Shown here: piece by piece, positions 54,274 to 62,753 of the stretch
Numbering within the stretch: the first letter of the stretch is position 1
Layout of the letters: each line of letters opens with the position of its first letter
Origin: Cytophagaceae bacterium
GTDB lineage: Bacteria; Bacteroidota; Bacteroidia; Cytophagales; Spirosomataceae
Length of the DNA stretch: 64,000 nt
Direction: 5' to 3'
Assembly (NCBI GenBank): GCA_947450365.1
Contig: CANFVE010000002.1
Location: 1-64,000, forward strand
Notes under the pieces: generated by a model
Database searches by the model: none
Told to the model about the DNA's origin: nothing
The model's input: only the letters and a program-made list of their open reading frames with translations
Made by a program: the position numbers and the translations under genes

Positions 54274-54307
54274 ACAAATAAGGCCCTTAAATTTTCGCTT
54301 GCAGTTT

Positions 54308-55594
54308 TTACTTTCCTTTTTTCTGTGCCGCCATCCATTCCATGATGGTAACAGGCTTGCCGTTAAGTTTCACGGCACTTCCGTCTAGATCCGTTCTTGG
54401 GAGATTTTGGTGTAAATAAACCCAAGACCAATGGCCATTGTACTGAAATCCGGAGCCACCATATTGATTGGTGATATCATTGACATGGTCATAATACGTA
54501 AAATGCACGTTTTTGGCCCCTGCGGTTTTTAGGCGATCGAAAACGGGAACGACGGTTAGATCGGGAATGGTCGTGCCATCGTCTTTGGAATGCACGAACC
54601 ACATGGGTACGTTTTTGATCTTTTGGATGTCTGCATCCGTGATGTATTGCGAGCGGTAGGCGAGCGCGCTGATGTAGCCAGCCGCGAAATAATCAGGGTA
54701 TAAAAGGATAAGTTTTAGGGCCATGTACCCACCGTTTGAACAACCTCCTACGTAAATGCGGTTCGGGTCGATGCTTGGATTTGCGCTGACATAGTTTTTA
54801 ATCAAAGCCATTAAACCTTCATTATATACATCATTTTCCTTTCCTTGGGTTCCTACGCCTTGGGCATTGTGCATCCAAGCGCCGGGGCATTGAGGTACGA
54901 GCACATAGGCGCCGTCAAAGATTGTTTGAATTTCGGTATCTACGTAATTGGCGGCTTTATTTCCCAATAAGGGCACCGTTGGGTCCGTACCGCCTTCTCC
55001 ACCGCCGTGTAACCAAATAATCAAAGGGGCTTTATCCTTTTTGTTTTTAGGGGAATAAGTGGCATAAGACATGGTTTTGTCTTGGTAGTTGAATTTTTTA
55101 CTGAGGTCGAACTCGTCGATGAGCGGCATGATTTTGCCGGTCGATTTATTCCAAATTTGTTGCGTTTTTGTCTGGATAATCGTCAGGTTATAATCAACCC
55201 ATACGTTACCTTTTACACGAATATATTGAAAGGGTGAAGCGATGGGGAGGGAGGGACCTACGCTGAGAACAAGTGTGATATTTCTGCCGGTTTTGATTCG
55301 ATCGCCTGTTTCATTGGAGATATAAGCGGAAATGACTTCCCGTTTTCCGCTGCTTTGTTCCGCGGGGATGTTTGTGCCGTCTAATTTTCGTTGGACAAAC
55401 ACGCTAAAATCGGCCGCGTTTACTTTCGAAGTGGTATCGGGTAAGGAAAGAATAATTTTATTGACGGCGGGGCCCCAGTCGAAACCTTCGACGACCATTT
55501 TATAGGTGCCCGGCTGGGAATCAGGATTGGCGCTGGCCAAGTATAAGCTACTGAAAAACGCAGCCACAAGGCTTATAAGAGTTTTGATTTTCAT
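54308..55594 (-). CDS. PHB-depolymerase/prolyl-oligopeptidase-like secreted esterase
   Basis: A 428-residue exported esterase. The signal (TLISLVAAFFSSLYLASA) is followed by an N-terminal Ig-like domain (about residues 25-160, common in bacterial CE1-like esterases) and a hydrolase domain. Motifs there are IIWLHGGGEGG (oxyanion hole), VGGCSNGGYMAL (nucleophile elbow) and a late candidate His (YYDHVNDIT). It resembles the esterase group often paired with polysaccharide breakdown. Monocistronic; no strong terminator seen. Confidence 0.83.
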   Translation of the reverse strand: MKIKTLISLVAAFFSSLYLASANPDSQPGTYKMVVEGFDWGPAVNKIILSLPDTTSKVNAADFSVFVQRKLDGTNIPAEQSSGKREVISAYISNETGDRIKTGRNITLVLSVGPSLPIASPFQYIRVKGNVWVDYNLTIIQTKTQQIWNKSTGKIMPLIDEFDLSKKFNYQDKTMSYATYSPKNKKDKAPLIIWLHGGGEGGTDPTVPLLGNKAANYVDTEIQTIFDGAYVLVPQCPGAWMHNAQGVGTQGKENDVYNEGLMALIKNYVSANPSIDPNRIYVGGCSNGGYMALKLILLYPDYFAAGYISALAYRSQYITDADIQKIKNVPMWFVHSKDDGTTIPDLTVVPVFDRLKTAGAKNVHFTYYDHVNDITNQYGGSGFQYNGHWSWVYLHQNLPRTDLDGSAVKLNGKPVTIMEWMAAQKKGK

Positions 55595-55680
55595 AGGAAT
55601 AGGATTTTAATGGGCTTAAATTATAAAATTTGTGCTGAATTTAGAGGGATTGTGTAAATTTAAAATTATTTGCCAGTTGG

Positions 55681-57183
55681 ATGAGTTCTACAAAAATGCG
55701 TCGTTTTATTGGGTTGGGTGTTGCCATGGTGCTGTTGGTGCATTTTTTGTTGATTCGTCAGCGGGTGGAATCCTATCCGAGTTGGGGCGATGATTGGGGA
55801 TTTATTTTATTGTTTGATACCCAGCTAAGCGAAGTTTTTTCTTCTTTTTCATCCTATCTCGTTTCCTTTCATGGAGGCATTCATGCCAATATTTGGGCAA
55901 AGGTCCATGTGATTTTATCTAGCTTATTTGTTTCAAAATTTAGCTACACGGCTACGATTTGGGTGGCGAATCTGTGGCTGCTGCCTATTTTATATTGTTT
56001 GGCGCGGTATGTTCGTTTGAAAGGACATCAGAGTTGGCATGTGTTGGGAATTACGTTATTGCTGTTTTCGTTGAAGGGCCAGCTGGATAATTTTTCGTTA
56101 ATTGGTGTTTTCCAGCATGGCGCGACGGTGGCCATGGTCGTGTTGATTTCCTATTTGATGACGATTCAAAAACGCTATATGGCCGGCGTTTTAGTGGCCA
56201 ATGCGAGCTTACTCATGATTTCTACGGAATCTTTGGGGATCCTGTTTTTTGCCAATGTGTTACTGGGCCTAATCAAACATCAGCACCGCTATTGTGTATG
56301 GGTATTGAGTGTGCTGAGTGTGATATTGTATTACAAAGGCATACAGATTTCTTCGGATATGTTGGGCATTCTGGGAGGGGCCATTCATCTCAATATGGGT
56401 TTATTCCCGGCGGTATTTATCTTTTTGGGTGGGATCATTTCGCGGGTTTGGGTGGCTTTTGCGCTAGGTGTTATCTGTTTTTCGGTGCTGATGTATCCGG
56501 TGTTTCGTTCGATTAAATCCGTGGGGAAGGAAGGGAATGAGCGGATGTTGTTTTTGCCGATGATCTTTTTGTCGATGTCCAGTATCGGTTTTTTGATCCA
56601 TTTAGGCCGAGGCGTGGATGCTTCCGGACAGGTGAGTTATGGGGTTTTATTGGCCCCTCGATTTTCCTTGTATCATGTGATTCCATTGGTTCTTTTGTAT
56701 ATCGGATTGTTAGAAATTCGACCCATTTTGGCGCCGCGCATACAGGGATTCATGGTGCTGGGTGCCTTGGGTTTTTATGGATTGAGCATGTGGACACAAT
56801 TGCCCTTGTTGCAGGTAGACCAACGCCGGATTTTAACGGACGCCTATGTAATGAAAACCCAACAAACCTGTTTATCCTATCCCATGGATCACCTATATGC
56901 CAAACGGATCGTCGGGAAACCCTGGTACACTTGGCCAGATTTTTCTGAAATCACGTCATTGGATAAGCAGAACCCAGTTTATTACACACGAAAAGAGGAA
57001 GGGGAGATCACACAAATACGCTGCTTGACACGCATGGATTCCCCTTATTTTGCCTTATTGGCCGGGGATAAAAAATATGTCGTTTCCGGACATTCGATCC
57101 CAGGAAATGCATTTCAAATCGATTTGAATCGGATTCAATTAGCTCAATTAGGTGCGTTTCGAGTGGTGCAAATGTTTCGGTAA
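55681..57183 (+). CDS. Polytopic membrane protein, possible GT-C-type glycosyltransferase
   Basis: A 500-residue integral membrane protein with about ten hydrophobic segments. After the first helix comes a loop with an acidic pair (SWGDDWGFILLFD), the position where GT-C glycosyltransferases carry their catalytic DD/DE. The C-terminal 110 residues are a soluble domain. No family was recognised with certainty, so the glycosyltransferase idea is tentative. It stands alone and is followed by REP-like palindromes. Confidence 0.6.
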   Translation: MSSTKMRRFIGLGVAMVLLVHFLLIRQRVESYPSWGDDWGFILLFDTQLSEVFSSFSSYLVSFHGGIHANIWAKVHVILSSLFVSKFSYTATIWVANLWLLPILYCLARYVRLKGHQSWHVLGITLLLFSLKGQLDNFSLIGVFQHGATVAMVVLISYLMTIQKRYMAGVLVANASLLMISTESLGILFFANVLLGLIKHQHRYCVWVLSVLSVILYYKGIQISSDMLGILGGAIHLNMGLFPAVFIFLGGIISRVWVAFALGVICFSVLMYPVFRSIKSVGKEGNERMLFLPMIFLSMSSIGFLIHLGRGVDASGQVSYGVLLAPRFSLYHVIPLVLLYIGLLEIRPILAPRIQGFMVLGALGFYGLSMWTQLPLLQVDQRRILTDAYVMKTQQTCLSYPMDHLYAKRIVGKPWYTWPDFSEITSLDKQNPVYYTRKEEGEITQIRCLTRMDSPYFALLAGDKKYVVSGHSIPGNAFQIDLNRIQLAQLGAFRVVQMFR

Positions 57184-57197
57184 TGTGGGTTTAGAAA

Positions 57198-57350
57198 GGT
57201 TTGCCAAAGGAGGGTTTGCCAAAGTTCCTTTGGCAAACCTAGCCCGCAGGGCTTATTCCACAGATTAACCTTCGCGAGAAATCAGCAGATGGGAGAAGGT
57301 TTGCCAAAGTGCCTTTGGCAAACCGAAAGGACAAATTACTTTGACAAACC
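57198..57350. repeat. REP-like palindromic repeats (GGTTTGCCAAAG / CTTTGGCAAACC)
   Basis: Two complete hairpins share identical 12-base arms: 57213-57239 (loop TTC) and 57298-57324 (loop TGC). An extra left arm lies at 57198-57209 and a right arm with one mismatch at 57339-57350. They fill most of the 209-base gap between two convergent genes, the usual place for REP/BIME elements. Together they may also stop transcription from both sides. Confidence 0.65.
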
Positions 57351-57392
57351 TACAGGACAAAATCCTTTAAAAAACCGACAAGCCTGTCCAAT

Positions 57393-58247
57393 CTAATACG
57401 TCCCAGTCATGTCTTCCTCTACGCAAATGATGTAATCTGCTTTGCCCCAATGCTCCGGGAGGAGGGATTGAATATCTTTTTGACTCACGGTGGCGATGGT
57501 CGCGATTCGCATATTAGCTCGCGCCTGTTTTAAATACCACATAATCCCCTCATGAAATTCGGAGTGATAGGATCCATGGTAGTGAATAAATAATTCATCC
57601 ATATTCAAATGCTCCAAAATCGAATGGGCCATCGTCGCATCTTTCAGCGCTTGCGCTTTCGCCATGTTTGGGGATCCATGATCTCCCATCATCGTGAGCA
57701 TTTTTTGATAGCCGGGTAAATTGGGATCATAGGCAATCGGTAAGCGGGCGACCCAGGTTTTTTCCAAGGGCGACAACGTGTTTAATGCCTCAAATCCGCC
57801 CTTTGATACCATACTTGCCAACTTTCGCGGCACGTTGGTCGCCACAAATCCCACTTTATTTTCCTTCGCATAATTCACCAAAGGCGCATAATCGGTCTTG
57901 TAATTCTTCCACAAGCGTGCCAAGGAATCCAAGCCTTTGGCCGTTATTTTCTCCTCCAAATAGTGATTTAAGGGCTGTTGGTTATCCCGTTCAAACATCT
58001 CAGCGCCCAACAAAATCGCTCGCCTTTCCCCACAATCCTTCGCTATTTTTAATTCTAACCAATGGCTGATCGGATTATTATGAATCTCACCAAATAACAC
58101 CACCTCTTGCTTCAATAATTCCTTCAACATTTTGCCATAGCTTACTTGCTTCCCTGTGGCATTATACAAAATATAAGCAGGTTTATGCTGAGCAAAAATG
58201 CCAAATGAGCATAGCCAACATACAATTATCCCAATCGCTTTTTTCAT
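57393..58247 (-). CDS. ChaN-like haem-binding/PF04187 protein
   Basis: A 284-residue exported protein of the ChaN family. The signal (AIGIIVCWLCSFGIFAQ) is followed by the hallmark LFGEIHNNPISHWLELKI, LLGAEMFERDNQQPLNHYL, and late His-rich HYHGSYHSEFHEGIMWYL. ChaN of Campylobacter binds haem; other members have protease-like (Tiki) folds. A link to the cytochrome operon 10 kb away cannot be claimed from this. Confidence 0.83.
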   Translation of the reverse strand: MKKAIGIIVCWLCSFGIFAQHKPAYILYNATGKQVSYGKMLKELLKQEVVLFGEIHNNPISHWLELKIAKDCGERRAILLGAEMFERDNQQPLNHYLEEKITAKGLDSLARLWKNYKTDYAPLVNYAKENKVGFVATNVPRKLASMVSKGGFEALNTLSPLEKTWVARLPIAYDPNLPGYQKMLTMMGDHGSPNMAKAQALKDATMAHSILEHLNMDELFIHYHGSYHSEFHEGIMWYLKQARANMRIATIATVSQKDIQSLLPEHWGKADYIICVEEDMTGTY

Positions 58248-58340
58248 CTGATTTTTTCAATTCATAAAGGTATATTTTTTATCAAAAAAATGATAAATTA
58301 GGTTTCTTATTTTCCATCGATTCGTTACTATTTAATGCTC

Positions 58341-59402
58341 ATGAAAAACTCCAATCGTCGCAATTTTTTGAAATCATCTTCCCTGGGTACCCTGGGTTTG
58401 GTCAGCGGAATCGCTGCTGAAAAATCCCTGAATGTCTCAAAAATCCCGAATCAAGCCAAAAAATCCAAACGTGATTTAATGGAAGATGTATTACAGCCCG
58501 GCTCCGCCTCTTCCTACATTCCCGCCGGATTTTTTATGCATTTCAATAAAAAGGGGGATGAAGCCGTAAAAGCGCATTTGGATTATTTTAGAGCCACTCA
58601 AATGGATTTTGTAAAAATTCAATTCGATGGCATGAGCTTGCCGCTCAATGAGCAAATAAAAACGGCCAAAGATTGGTATAAACAACCCATCATGCCCGCT
58701 TCTTTTTTTGAGCCCATCCTCTATGTGATCAAAAACATGGTCAAAGAAACCAAATCCGAAGCCATGGTCATCCAAACCCTATACTCTCCGTACCAAATGG
58801 CTAAACAGGCCGTACCGTGGGAATTATTGGTAAAACATGTGAAAGAAGATCCGGAGGCGGTTTGTCGGGGCATGGAAAACGTCACCCTTTCCATCCTCAA
58901 TTTTGTTCAAGCTGCGGCTAAATTAGGCGTCGACGGTTTCTATACCTGCGCACAAGGTGGTGAAACGAATCGCGTAGCAGATTATCAGTTGTTTAATCGA
59001 ACCATTAAAAATTTCGATATGCTGCTTTACAAAGAAGTAGCCCAATTAGTCCCTTATAATATTCTACACATTTGTGATTATGACGGTGAATACGAAGGGT
59101 TTGAACCTCGTTTCCAAGATTATCCTGGTCAAATCGTGAATGTGCCACTCAAGGCAGACGGGAAAGATTTAAGCCTCACTAAAGCCGCGCAGATTTTTCA
59201 AAGACCTGTCATGGGAGGACTCGACCGCCATGGGGTCATTTCCACCGGAACCGTGGATCAAGTGAAAAAGGCTACTTTAGAGGTTCTGAAGGATGCACCT
59301 GCCCAATTCATTTTAAGTGCAAATTGTACCGTTGCCTCGAACACCCCCATCGAAAACTTGCGCACCGCCATCCAAACCGCACACAATTACCGTCAAGGCT
59401 AA
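58341..59402 (+). CDS. URO-D-like TIM-barrel protein with Tat signal
   Basis: A 353-residue protein resembling the uroporphyrinogen decarboxylase/MtaA-CmuA superfamily (PAGFFMHFNKKGDEAVKAH near the N-terminus, LHICDYDGEYEGF, GGLDRHGVISTGT, FILSANCTVASNTPIENLRT near the C-terminus). The start at 58341 gives a twin-arginine signal (NRRNFLKSSSLGTLGLVSG), so the protein is probably exported folded. That is unusual for this superfamily, whose members are normally cytosolic. It is probably not the haem-pathway enzyme; a methyltransferase-like or other role is possible. The stop is directly against the convergent GH30 gene (no gap). Confidence 0.78.
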   Translation: MKNSNRRNFLKSSSLGTLGLVSGIAAEKSLNVSKIPNQAKKSKRDLMEDVLQPGSASSYIPAGFFMHFNKKGDEAVKAHLDYFRATQMDFVKIQFDGMSLPLNEQIKTAKDWYKQPIMPASFFEPILYVIKNMVKETKSEAMVIQTLYSPYQMAKQAVPWELLVKHVKEDPEAVCRGMENVTLSILNFVQAAAKLGVDGFYTCAQGGETNRVADYQLFNRTIKNFDMLLYKEVAQLVPYNILHICDYDGEYEGFEPRFQDYPGQIVNVPLKADGKDLSLTKAAQIFQRPVMGGLDRHGVISTGTVDQVKKATLEVLKDAPAQFILSANCTVASNTPIENLRTAIQTAHNYRQG

Positions 59403-60950
59403 TCAAGGATTTTCATAGACCAGGGTCACTACCGATTCCCGTGGGAGTGATACCTGGTTGCCCTTGATTCGATGTGCGGCTAAATTCTCTGATGCAGAAG
59501 TTACATAACTCATCATGGATTGCCTTTTTCCTAATCCCGGAATTTTCAAGTCGAAAGCATCGCCTAGGTTTACGAGCACAAGCACCGTTTGGTCATTCGT
59601 TTGATAGCCACTCACAAGCGTATTTACCCGATCTATTTGAACTTCAAATCGTTTCATGCCCGGTCGAACAAATCGCGCATAATTGCCAAATGCCCAAAGC
59701 GTCTTCGAATCGTATAGCCCCGCATCGTATTTATTCGCATCGTTTTCACCCTTTTGGCCCCCGTTCATGACATAAATCAATCCATCCTTATAATCATTCG
59801 CGCTTACCGAAAGCCACCAACTCCATGAGCTCGCCTGTGCATACACCAAATCCGCATGGATCACCTTGGCTACATACAGCGCTGTTTTCATCCCCAAGTC
59901 CATTCCGTTTCCCTTGATTTCTCCTGCATTATCGCCCAAAATACAATATTCACTTTGCCAAAAATTCACGCCATGTTTCGCTGTCTCGAGCTGCAGATCT
60001 TGTCTTTTTTGAATTAATTGGGCCGATGGCGAGGTGGTGAAATAACTATGCCCGGCTACCACTTTTTCCACGGAGGCTAAATTTCCTACGTATGCTGGAC
60101 TTTCAGCTTGAAAAAATTGCTCAATCTGATTGTCCTGCTGCGTGGCGCTTCGATTCGTGTTTTTTCGGTACAAATAATCCAATTGACCCGCCTCCGGAAT
60201 CACAATCTTCGTTTGCAATCCCTTTTTCCGAATTCCTTCATCTAACTGTTTGACCGCCCATGCGATATCTCCGTTGTTTATCGGCGTTCCCTCTTGCGAG
60301 GCATTGCCTGATTTTCCCGCGGCCCAATCCCACTGAGGTTCATTAAATGGGCTCACATAGGTAAATGAAAAATGGGTAGCGACATCAACTAAAAAATTGA
60401 CCCAATCGTGTATTTTTTCACGCCTAAAATTCCATTCACCTAATTTTCCACTTCCGAAAGCGAAGCCATTTTGCGTCATTTGAACCGGCGAGGAATTCAA
60501 GAAGCCGAGGGTATAGGGCACTTGATATTGTTGCGCAGCTTGAAGAAAATAACGCTGCCCGATTTGTTTCTCAAAATTCAATGACCCATCTGTCCCATAA
60601 AAACCCTCCGCCCGCCGCCACTCATTCGTAATCCGACTCTCCTTTCCCTGCTCCGCGCTTCCCGCACCAATATTAAATCGCCATTGGCTAAGGCCAATGC
60701 CCTTTGGATTTCCGTTCGCATCTTTTTCTAAGCTGAAAAGCCATTCAGCTATTTGCTTTTTTTTCTCCTCCGGATAATAACGGCCGACCATGGCCAGGGA
60801 CCAACAATCCGACGCCCCAAAACTATGTATCGTTTGATACGTTTGTGAATAATTCAATCGAAGGACCTGCCCATGTCCCGGCACGTAACTACAAGCCATA
60901 ACTAAACCCATGTAAGTCAGTCGCTTAAATAAATCCATAGTTTTAATCAT
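59403..60950 (-). CDS. GH30-family glycoside hydrolase (endo-beta-1,6-galactanase-like), secreted
   Basis: A 515-residue secreted glycosidase. The signal (LTYMGLVMACSYVPGHGQ) is followed by the GH30 N-terminal pattern (QTIHSFGASDCWSLAMVGRYY), the acid/base Glu204 in SPFNEPQWDW and the nucleophile Glu334 in FWQSEYCILG. A C-terminal beta-sandwich ends GNQVSLPRESVVTLVYE. The sequence style fits subfamily 5 enzymes that cut beta-1,6-galactan side chains of arabinogalactan. ATG at 60938 is an equally possible start. Monocistronic. Confidence 0.85.
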   Translation of the reverse strand: MIKTMDLFKRLTYMGLVMACSYVPGHGQVLRLNYSQTYQTIHSFGASDCWSLAMVGRYYPEEKKKQIAEWLFSLEKDANGNPKGIGLSQWRFNIGAGSAEQGKESRITNEWRRAEGFYGTDGSLNFEKQIGQRYFLQAAQQYQVPYTLGFLNSSPVQMTQNGFAFGSGKLGEWNFRREKIHDWVNFLVDVATHFSFTYVSPFNEPQWDWAAGKSGNASQEGTPINNGDIAWAVKQLDEGIRKKGLQTKIVIPEAGQLDYLYRKNTNRSATQQDNQIEQFFQAESPAYVGNLASVEKVVAGHSYFTTSPSAQLIQKRQDLQLETAKHGVNFWQSEYCILGDNAGEIKGNGMDLGMKTALYVAKVIHADLVYAQASSWSWWLSVSANDYKDGLIYVMNGGQKGENDANKYDAGLYDSKTLWAFGNYARFVRPGMKRFEVQIDRVNTLVSGYQTNDQTVLVLVNLGDAFDLKIPGLGKRQSMMSYVTSASENLAAHRIKGNQVSLPRESVVTLVYENP

Positions 60951-61181
60951 TCTTCATATTTTTTGGGGAATTTAGTGAAAATTGACGCGCAACACAATTT
61001 GTCGAAAGTGACTTAGTAAGCCCCATGCATGAATAGCATTCGTTAATAAATTCGGTATTCCAGATTTCGCATTTATCTCCTTACTAGAGTTATTCATCCC
61101 CCATGTGAGTCTTCCCATCGAAAAGCATATGGATAATTTGCCATTCTTAGTAGCTTGCACTTTCAATTTACTCATCAACCT

Positions 61182-62681
61182 ATGCCACACCTCATCCGCC
61201 TTCCCCATCTAATTTTTGCAATTTTTCTTGGCCTTTTTACAGCGCTCAGTTCATGTACCAAAACCGATACCGTCACGCCGTCAACCAACACCGTTACCAC
61301 CACCCCAACGACACCCTCCAGTTCCTACACTAATTTATGGATTCCACCCACCTTGAGTGGAACAAGCTTTAACCTGACCCTCGACAAATCCACAAAACAA
61401 TTTATGAGCGGAGCGGTCACCAATACCTATGGCTACAATGGTGCCGATTTTTGGGGCCCTACGCTCATCATGAATAAAGGGGACCAAGTTCAAATCAATG
61501 TCAAAAATAATTTAAGCGAAACCACCACAAGCCATTGGCACGGTTTCCATATCCCCGCCGAAATGGACGGTGGCCCCCATCAAACCGTAGACGCCGGCAC
61601 CACCTGGAGCCCCAGCTTCAAAGTCATGAACAATGCCGCCACCTATTGGTATCATCCCCATTTGCATGAATTAACAGCGAAACAAGTTTCCTATGGCGCC
61701 GGTGGATTTATCATCGTTCGCGATCCCGAAGAGACAGCCTTGCCCTTGCCTCGTAGCTATGGTGTAGATGATATTCCTCTGATGTTGACCAGCCGTCGGT
61801 TTACCGCCACCAATGCCATCGATTATAGCGGGGCTTATGGGGATTACCAACTCAGCAACGGCATCCAAAATGCCCAATTTACCTTCCCCAAACAAGTTGT
61901 TCGCCTTCGCATCCTGAATGCCGAAATCGAACGAGGGTATAACCTCGGGTTTAGCGATAATCGAACGTTTTATATTATTGCCAACGATGGTGGTTTATTG
62001 GATGCCCCGGTTCCTGTAACCCGCGTCAAATTAGTCGTAGGCGAACGCATCGAAATCCTAGTCGATTTAAGCAAAGATGCCCAAGGTTCTAGCCTCGATT
62101 TAAAAGCTTATAATGCAAATCAAGGTTTTGGGTTTGGGGGTAGCGAATCGGCAACGCAAGGGCAGTTTGGGAGCTTACTGAACAACAAAGACTTTAATCT
62201 CTTGCACATCAATGTCGGCCCTCCAAATACCACCGCCATTACCTCCGTGCCCACGACTTTGGTCAAAAATACCTATTGGACGGCTGCGGATGCGACTAAT
62301 AGTCGGACGATTACCGTCACCGGAGGCCAGCCGAATGGCCCTGCGTTCACCTTCGATAACAAAGCCTACGATCACCTCGTTTTCAACCAAACAATTAAAT
62401 TAAATGCCATTGAAAAATGGACAATCGTTAATAATAACATTTTTGGCCATTCCTTTCATATCCATGATGTGCAATTCAAAATCCTTTCTCGCAGTTCAGG
62501 CACCGTCGGAACCCATGAATCCGGCTGGAAAGATACAGTCTACTTGCCCGTAGGGGAATCGGTGACGGTCATCACAAAATACGAAGATTTTTCATCCTCG
62601 AAGAATGCTTTCATGTACCACTGCCACTTTTCCAACCATGAAGATGGCGGGATGATGGGCCAATTTTTGGTTGTCCCCTAA
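61182..62681 (+). CDS. Multicopper oxidase, lipoprotein
   Basis: A 499-residue multicopper oxidase. ATG at 61182 is chosen over the TTG at 61155 and gives a signal with lipobox ALSSC (lipid Cys about residue 26). The four copper motifs are complete: HWHGFHIP, YHPHLHE, HSFHIHDVQF and YHCHFSNHEDGGMMG, where the last supplies the type 1 Cys and a downstream Met. It is a three-cupredoxin type, like CueO or bilirubin oxidases, and probably handles copper(I) or phenolics at the cell surface. The gene is monocistronic. Confidence 0.9.
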   Translation: MPHLIRLPHLIFAIFLGLFTALSSCTKTDTVTPSTNTVTTTPTTPSSSYTNLWIPPTLSGTSFNLTLDKSTKQFMSGAVTNTYGYNGADFWGPTLIMNKGDQVQINVKNNLSETTTSHWHGFHIPAEMDGGPHQTVDAGTTWSPSFKVMNNAATYWYHPHLHELTAKQVSYGAGGFIIVRDPEETALPLPRSYGVDDIPLMLTSRRFTATNAIDYSGAYGDYQLSNGIQNAQFTFPKQVVRLRILNAEIERGYNLGFSDNRTFYIIANDGGLLDAPVPVTRVKLVVGERIEILVDLSKDAQGSSLDLKAYNANQGFGFGGSESATQGQFGSLLNNKDFNLLHINVGPPNTTAITSVPTTLVKNTYWTAADATNSRTITVTGGQPNGPAFTFDNKAYDHLVFNQTIKLNAIEKWTIVNNNIFGHSFHIHDVQFKILSRSSGTVGTHESGWKDTVYLPVGESVTVITKYEDFSSSKNAFMYHCHFSNHEDGGMMGQFLVVP

Positions 62682-62700
62682 TTTTTCAAGGAGAAAATCG

Positions 62701-62735
62701 GCAATCAATAACAGCGCTCATAAAAGCTTGATTGC
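62701..62735. other. Inverted repeat GCAATCAA / TTGATTGC between convergent genes
   Basis: Two perfect 8-base arms separated by 19 bases lie between the multicopper oxidase stop and the glycosidase stop. It may help termination, but no T-tract follows. Confidence 0.3.
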
Positions 62736-62753
62736 AGATATGAATTTGACAAG

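Noticed and set aside
57393-58247. ChaN-like protein as part of the cytochrome system
   Set aside because: It lies 10 kb away in a separate unit and many members of the family do not bind haem.
58341-59402. HemE (uroporphyrinogen decarboxylase) supplying haem to the cytochromes
   Set aside because: It has a Tat export signal and is not close to the classic HemE N-terminal signature; haem synthesis enzymes are cytosolic.
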